Shown here one piece after another: positions 5,801 through 7,530 of a stretch of 7,530 nucleotides of DNA; within the stretch, counting starts at the first letter, position 1; every line of letters starts with the position of its first letter. A program made the translations under genes and the position numbers. The notes under the pieces are model-generated. The model had not been told where the DNA came from. It worked only from the letters and a program-made list of their open reading frames with translations, and did not search any database. The DNA is from Candidatus Dojkabacteria bacterium (GTDB lineage Bacteria > Patescibacteriota > Dojkabacteria > B142 > OLB20), in NCBI GenBank assembly GCA_020429485.1, contig JAGQLK010000052.1:1-7530 (forward strand), given 5' to 3'.

Positions 5801-7530
5801 GTATAGACGTGACTCCATCCACGCCAACTCCAATATAGTTGTTTTCTATAATCTGAGTAGTGTTGAGTGTGCCTTCATTCAATCTCATATATAGCCCTGT
5901 TAGAGGATTCCCACTTATTACATTTCGTTCATATTGACCAGGCCCTCCAATATTCATATTACCCCCACCCCGTAAATATACATTTCCATTTACTCTATTA
6001 GTATTATTTGGTATTGCATAAGTACCCGTAGCATCCAAACCAACTACATTTCCGTACATAGCAAAAGATGTATAAACAGGTGCTATTCTTATAGGTTCTT
6101 GCGCGATACCAGAAATTAAATTTCCATCTCCCAAGTTGGATCCACCCAAAATTGTATGAGGAGGATAACCACTATCCAACATACCATTCAAATTAGGTAC
6201 TGAGTAAGAACCAGTTGCATCAACTCCCAAAAAGTTGCATTGGTATCTAACCGTGCCAACTGGATTTTGATAAAAGAAAGTAGAACCAGTTTTTATACCA
6301 CCACCACTTACAAACCCATTAATTATAAATCCTCTAATAGTAACATCTGTTACTTGTTGATATGTACCTAAACCATACGCTGCCGTACCCGCATTAGATC
6401 CATTAATCTCAATCAATAAATTATGTCCCTGTCCAGAAAGCAAATCATTACATGATGCTCCAGGTTGAGTACTAGCATCAACATATGCTGAATATCTGAC
6501 TTCAGGTAACACTGATGCAGGTTGAATAGTGTGAACGCCAGCACCTGGAATATTAAAATGAATATTATCAGCATCTGTAAGTCTGTTGGCCTCTTGGATT
6601 GCTGCTCTTAGTGTACATTGACTTCCTGGTGTCCCGAAATCCACATCGCAATTACCATTTAGACTTGGATCTGCTTGGTCTCCTGTTTGCGTTACAGTAA
6701 ATGTTGAGTTCTCTACTGGCTCTGCTAGTGGAGAATTATGTATAAATTCGCCATCTACATATTCAAGTTCCGCTGTAATATATCCTCCCGGCTGACTTGG
6801 TGTTTGCAGTTCAAATACGTATTCGTTACCAACTTCCCCAGTAATTTGGATTATTTCTACACTACCAATCAGCTCATTTTTTGTTGCAGAGTCTGCATTT
6901 GAGTAATAGATATGTACCTTGAATTTCTCCAACTCACTTTCTTCTATTGCTATCCCTGCAGGAATTTCTATCCTACCTGCAATGATTTTATTGCCTTCAA
7001 ACCATGATGCATTAAGTATAATTGGCCTATATTCATCTAGAAACCTCTCTGTAGCTACTACATCTGCCTCTGCATCTATATCTGGTGTTACTACTTCTTC
7101 TTGAACAAGTGAGACTTCTCTACCAACTATCAGCTCCTGCAAAGATACTAGAGCGTTTCCATCCGAATGAAAATATGCTCTGAGCATCAAAGAAGAACTT
7201 TCTAGTTCATTGTACTTAGCTAGATTTAAATTAATCTCTTGTATCGTATTTGATGTTTGCCACTCTCCATCTGTAGCTTGCCAGTCATCACCATTGTAGT
7301 AATACCAATCTATCCCTTTGTTTGGACTTAGTTGGTATGTGATGCCATTGCTTGGGAAGCTTTCTGCTGTGTATCCAAATTCTATGTCATTATTACTTGT
7401 GTTAGCATCGTTATTCGATCCAATTTCATGTATGTAAAGCAGTGCTGAGTATTCTATTTCTTCATCAAACTCTACAAGTGGTTTATCAGTAGAGTATATA
7501 GCTTGTGTATCTGCACCTAGCACTTCTTCT
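2250..7530 (-). CDS. Giant multidomain surface protein: CSLREAD/beta-helix, DUF11 repeats, propeller, LPDTG and membrane tail (5'-truncated)
   Basis: This is probably a cell-surface adhesin or contact protein. The frame stays open to the right edge, so the N-terminus and signal peptide are missing; numbering here starts at the GTG at 7521-7523. That GTG is unlikely to be the start, because AGAAGAA abuts it with no spacer and reads as Glu-Glu, while VLGAD looks like a signal-peptide end. Order: beta-sandwich with GIDWYYYNGDDW (about 10-140); second sandwich (170-270); CSLREAD domain with CTLRAAIQEAN (273-345); right-handed beta-helix (345-715); sandwich typical of CSLREAD proteins (738-850); three DUF11-like domains (854-987, 988-1375, 1376-1500), the middle one holding a beta-propeller (1083-1312); Gly/Pro linker (1502-1545); LPDTG (1554-1558); hydrophobic anchor (1567-1602); carboxypeptidase-regulatory-like domain (1604-1680); two helices (about 1704-1726, 1729-1746); basic end PKKVKR. 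No enzyme active site is apparent. The ligand is unknown. It overlaps the convergent 125-aa gene by 11 bp. Confidence 0.93.
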   Translation of the reverse strand, partial: EEVLGADTQAIYSTDKPLVEFDEEIEYSALLYIHEIGSNNDANTSNNDIEFGYTAESFPSNGITYQLSPNKGIDWYYYNGDDWQATDGEWQTSNTIQEINLNLAKYNELESSSLMLRAYFHSDGNALVSLQELIVGREVSLVQEEVVTPDIDAEADVVATERFLDEYRPIILNASWFEGNKIIAGRIEIPAGIAIEESELEKFKVHIYYSNADSATKNELIGSVEIIQITGEVGNEYVFELQTPSQPGGYITAELEYVDGEFIHNSPLAEPVENSTFTVTQTGDQADPSLNGNCDVDFGTPGSQCTLRAAIQEANRLTDADNIHFNIPGAGVHTIQPASVLPEVRYSAYVDASTQPGASCNDLLSGQGHNLLIEINGSNAGTAAYGLGTYQQVTDVTIRGFIINGFVSGGGIKTGSTFFYQNPVGTVRYQCNFLGVDATGSYSVPNLNGMLDSGYPPHTILGGSNLGDGNLISGIAQEPIRIAPVYTSFAMYGNVVGLDATGTYAIPNNTNRVNGNVYLRGGGNMNIGGPGQYERNVISGNPLTGLYMRLNEGTLNTTQIIENNYIGVGVDGVTSIPNGYSGMFVYHSQNYNSHVIIRNNLVAEHERYGIEIRNIRNPIIEGNTVYDNPLSCIYVTNWVYNSIIRNNELHDCGYGIHFWRYNYGSLVGGTDPADGNNIYDSGIGIFLQEISVNGITMLGNTIDNDNQYGLPIEFNTSTPKVNDFQDPDGGTNNNQNNPELVAGYDWETLNIVGTFNSTPNRAFRIEFFSTSAPHPSGHGDAEGYIGYVDVLTDANGDFDFSLLPLDIGLVTIDPGQTYLSATATRCNTYNTGPVCTTFGDTSEMSNTVEIIEVTSAPDLAVFIDANSNTTNSPDTQTFVVQYENRGEDLAENVELEIVLPNGIGDPTEIIAENTNDGVGVTCAYDQGLKTITCTLSENMLGGDYGQITFVAPIDTGLTQGAILSVNTSISTASFDFNQSNNNDTTNIYVGESIDMAAYITSNRSVGSAGDYVTIKAKYVNNGYLSAAQVMNNLQIASALVNIQVSYPSTTNIGASIECAQNVNSGVHQCAKQLVTGLVPINTNELLALVGWGDTNELLTVDPENMNIESSVFITYNSNPVYYFGGMAYNPVDNQLYVLARITGGPGAPWDLAKLNPYTGELTLIGTQSQRMSTITFTSDGKLYSTTGPSNDNSNPDSLFEINLNTGTETLLTSLPSSNSGSTLIYDYDNNKIIRLHSYERYAEVLNATTFAIENTFQLEDPMNTYDPPTSGVYEGNGIFIVTFWDSEVARFDMTGTYSLVDHSPIYSMKGLAYPRNVIGVSSDGSFASGESMIIEISGNIANTVSSGNVLTSKAITETSSTDFYGANNIAVHNILIGSATNVYLDPIETEATFADGKVKYSLKYGNNGDIAASDSYIEIRHPDILDYESSRIVNGSNSISCNPAQTYLICSFGSSIAGYSADTLEVIFDAPTLDEGDIVKLPSEIFTSSDDYNSGDNYLEYILGISLPSRGGSGGNNPGKVQVAIPTPTATPDIVPPDREGVDRPEYDDRETIVSLPDTGTVTETKNNNLILALIIPALAATGTIIFAYPGVLAYSYYFILGIFKDKKFIGKIYNERDYERIAFVVVKLYNRNKLVDVTASNLDGQYKLKKVNSTKIVFSHPEYETYTDLINIKDKDSLMTTLHKVPNTKLTNIYKAREYVRANLGLINSIWFTVGLSISLMSVVYVYRNFHLAWLLLYILMLASINLPKKVKRLVITD
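3024..4964 (-). other. Three DUF11-type beta-sandwich domains, the middle one interrupted
   Basis: Copies begin at SAPDLAVFIDAN (853), ESIDMAAYITSN (989) and ATNVYLDPIETE (1377). Each continues with a V-x-Y-x-N-x-G strand (VVQYENRGEDLAEN, IKAKYVNNGYLSAAQ, YSLKYGNNGDIAASD) and carries one cysteine pair: C920/C931, C1056/C1067 and C1439/C1448, probably disulphides. Copies 1 and 3 run straight on into QITFVAP and LEVIFDAP. In copy 2 the equivalent strand, MIIEISGNI, appears only at 1330, after the propeller. DUF11 repeats are common stalk modules of bacterial surface proteins. Confidence 0.75.
3588..4277 (-). other. Beta-propeller segment (about five blades) within the giant protein
   Basis: Residues about 1083-1312 repeat a blade pattern of the form GxxYxxxxxxLYxxxxxxxxxLxxLxxxTGxxxxxG. 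Examples are YYFGGMAYNPVDNQLYVLA with AKLNPYTGELTLIG, STITFTSDGKLYSTTG with FEINLNTGTETLLT, and STLIYDYDNNKIIRL with VLNATTFAIENTF, then GVYEGNGIFIVTFW with VARFDMTGTYSLV. The final strand YSMKGLAYP lacks the rest of its blade, while the segment begins with NELLALVGWGDTNELLTVDPENM, a blade lacking its first strand. Together they would close the ring. Blade assignment is by eye. Confidence 0.65.
5379..6707 (-). other. CSLREAD domain plus right-handed parallel beta-helix of the giant protein
   Basis: Residues 273-345 match the CSLREAD pattern: a TFTVTQTGDQ strand, C292 and C303 bracketing a short loop, CTLRAAIQEANR in place of CSLREAIxxAN, then DNIHFNIPG and TIQPASVLPEV. In known proteins this domain caps a beta-helix. 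Residues 345-715 follow with short strands and Asn/Gly turns such as IRGFIINGF, VISGN, IIRNNLV and IEGNTVYDN, typical of pectate-lyase-like coils. No acidic catalytic cluster of a polysaccharide lyase or hydrolase is evident, so a structural or binding role fits better. Confidence 0.85.
5778..6233 (-). repeat. Degenerate protein repeats in the beta-helix
   Basis: Three units share a GxDxxGxxxxPN core: FLGVDATGSYSVPN (431-444), VVGLDATGTYAIPN (493-506) and YIGVGVDGVTSIPN (563-576), spaced 62 and 70 residues apart. Between them are a second motif, GGSNLGDGNLISG (460-472) and GGPGQYERNVISG (526-538), with a degenerate third copy VGGTDPADGNNIYDSG at 665-680. These are turns of the same solenoid, well known in CSLREAD-type beta-helices. 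The DNA has diverged, so this is an old protein-level repeat and not a recent tandem duplication. Confidence 0.7.

Noticed and set aside
5778..6233. CRISPR or DNA-level tandem repeat
   Set aside because: Similarity exists only in the protein (GxDxxGxxxxPN); the DNA of the units is divergent and spacing is irregular, as in a beta-helix solenoid.
5379..6491. Polysaccharide lyase or glycosidase activity of the beta-helix
   Set aside because: The helix carries a CSLREAD cap and Asn/Gly turns, but no clustered Asp/Glu/Arg catalytic motif of pectate-lyase or GH28-like enzymes could be picked out.
6919..7104. 61-aa open frame on the + strand
   Set aside because: It is antisense to the second beta-sandwich of the giant gene, rich in Ser/Ile/Ala as expected of a shadow frame, with no initiation signal.
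7521..7523. GTG as the true start of the giant surface protein
   Set aside because: The frame stays open to the right edge (two Glu codons precede it), no spacer separates the purine-rich AGAAGAA from the GTG, and no hydrophobic signal peptide follows. The real start is most likely beyond the window.

Overview
The window holds three protein-coding genes on AT-rich DNA with very little intergenic space. The organism is most likely an uncultivated bacterium of the Patescibacteria (CPR) type, such as a Microgenomates or Dojkabacteria relative. This is an inference from three things: the low GC, the lack of Shine-Dalgarno sequences before the two visible starts, and a giant surface protein that combines a CSLREAD/beta-helix unit, DUF11 repeats, an LPDTG motif and a C-terminal membrane-embedded tail. 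The tryptophan codons checked are TGG and the long frames contain no TGA, so TGA-as-glycine recoding (Gracilibacteria/Absconditabacteria) is not supported. No rRNA, tRNA, transposase or marker gene is present to settle the taxonomy.

Left part, + strand (1-2260). A 591-residue protein of unknown family (43-1818) ends in a dense arginine tail. After a 64-bp gap comes a 125-residue, acidic, phenylalanine-rich protein of unknown family (1883-2260). Each gene has its own perfect TATAAT box in a shared ATATAATCYT context, and the short leaders show no Shine-Dalgarno site. They therefore look like two separately transcribed genes rather than one operon.

Right part, - strand (2250-7530). One giant cell-surface protein fills the rest. 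At least 1757 residues are visible and its N-terminus lies beyond the right edge. From N to C it shows: a beta-sandwich with a WYYY motif; a second beta-sandwich; a CSLREAD domain; a right-handed parallel beta-helix; a further beta-sandwich resembling the second one; three DUF11-type domains, the middle one apparently split by an inserted five-bladed beta-propeller; a Gly/Pro linker; LPDTG; a hydrophobic anchor; a carboxypeptidase-regulatory-like domain; and two final membrane helices. It is probably an adhesin or other surface-contact protein.

The giant gene converges on the small + strand gene and overlaps it by 11 bp, with no recognisable terminator between them. Nothing in the sequence links the two unknown genes functionally to the surface protein. 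The points most worth following up are the nested propeller-in-DUF11 architecture, the LPDTG motif followed by a long cytoplasmic and membrane tail, and the two orphan proteins.
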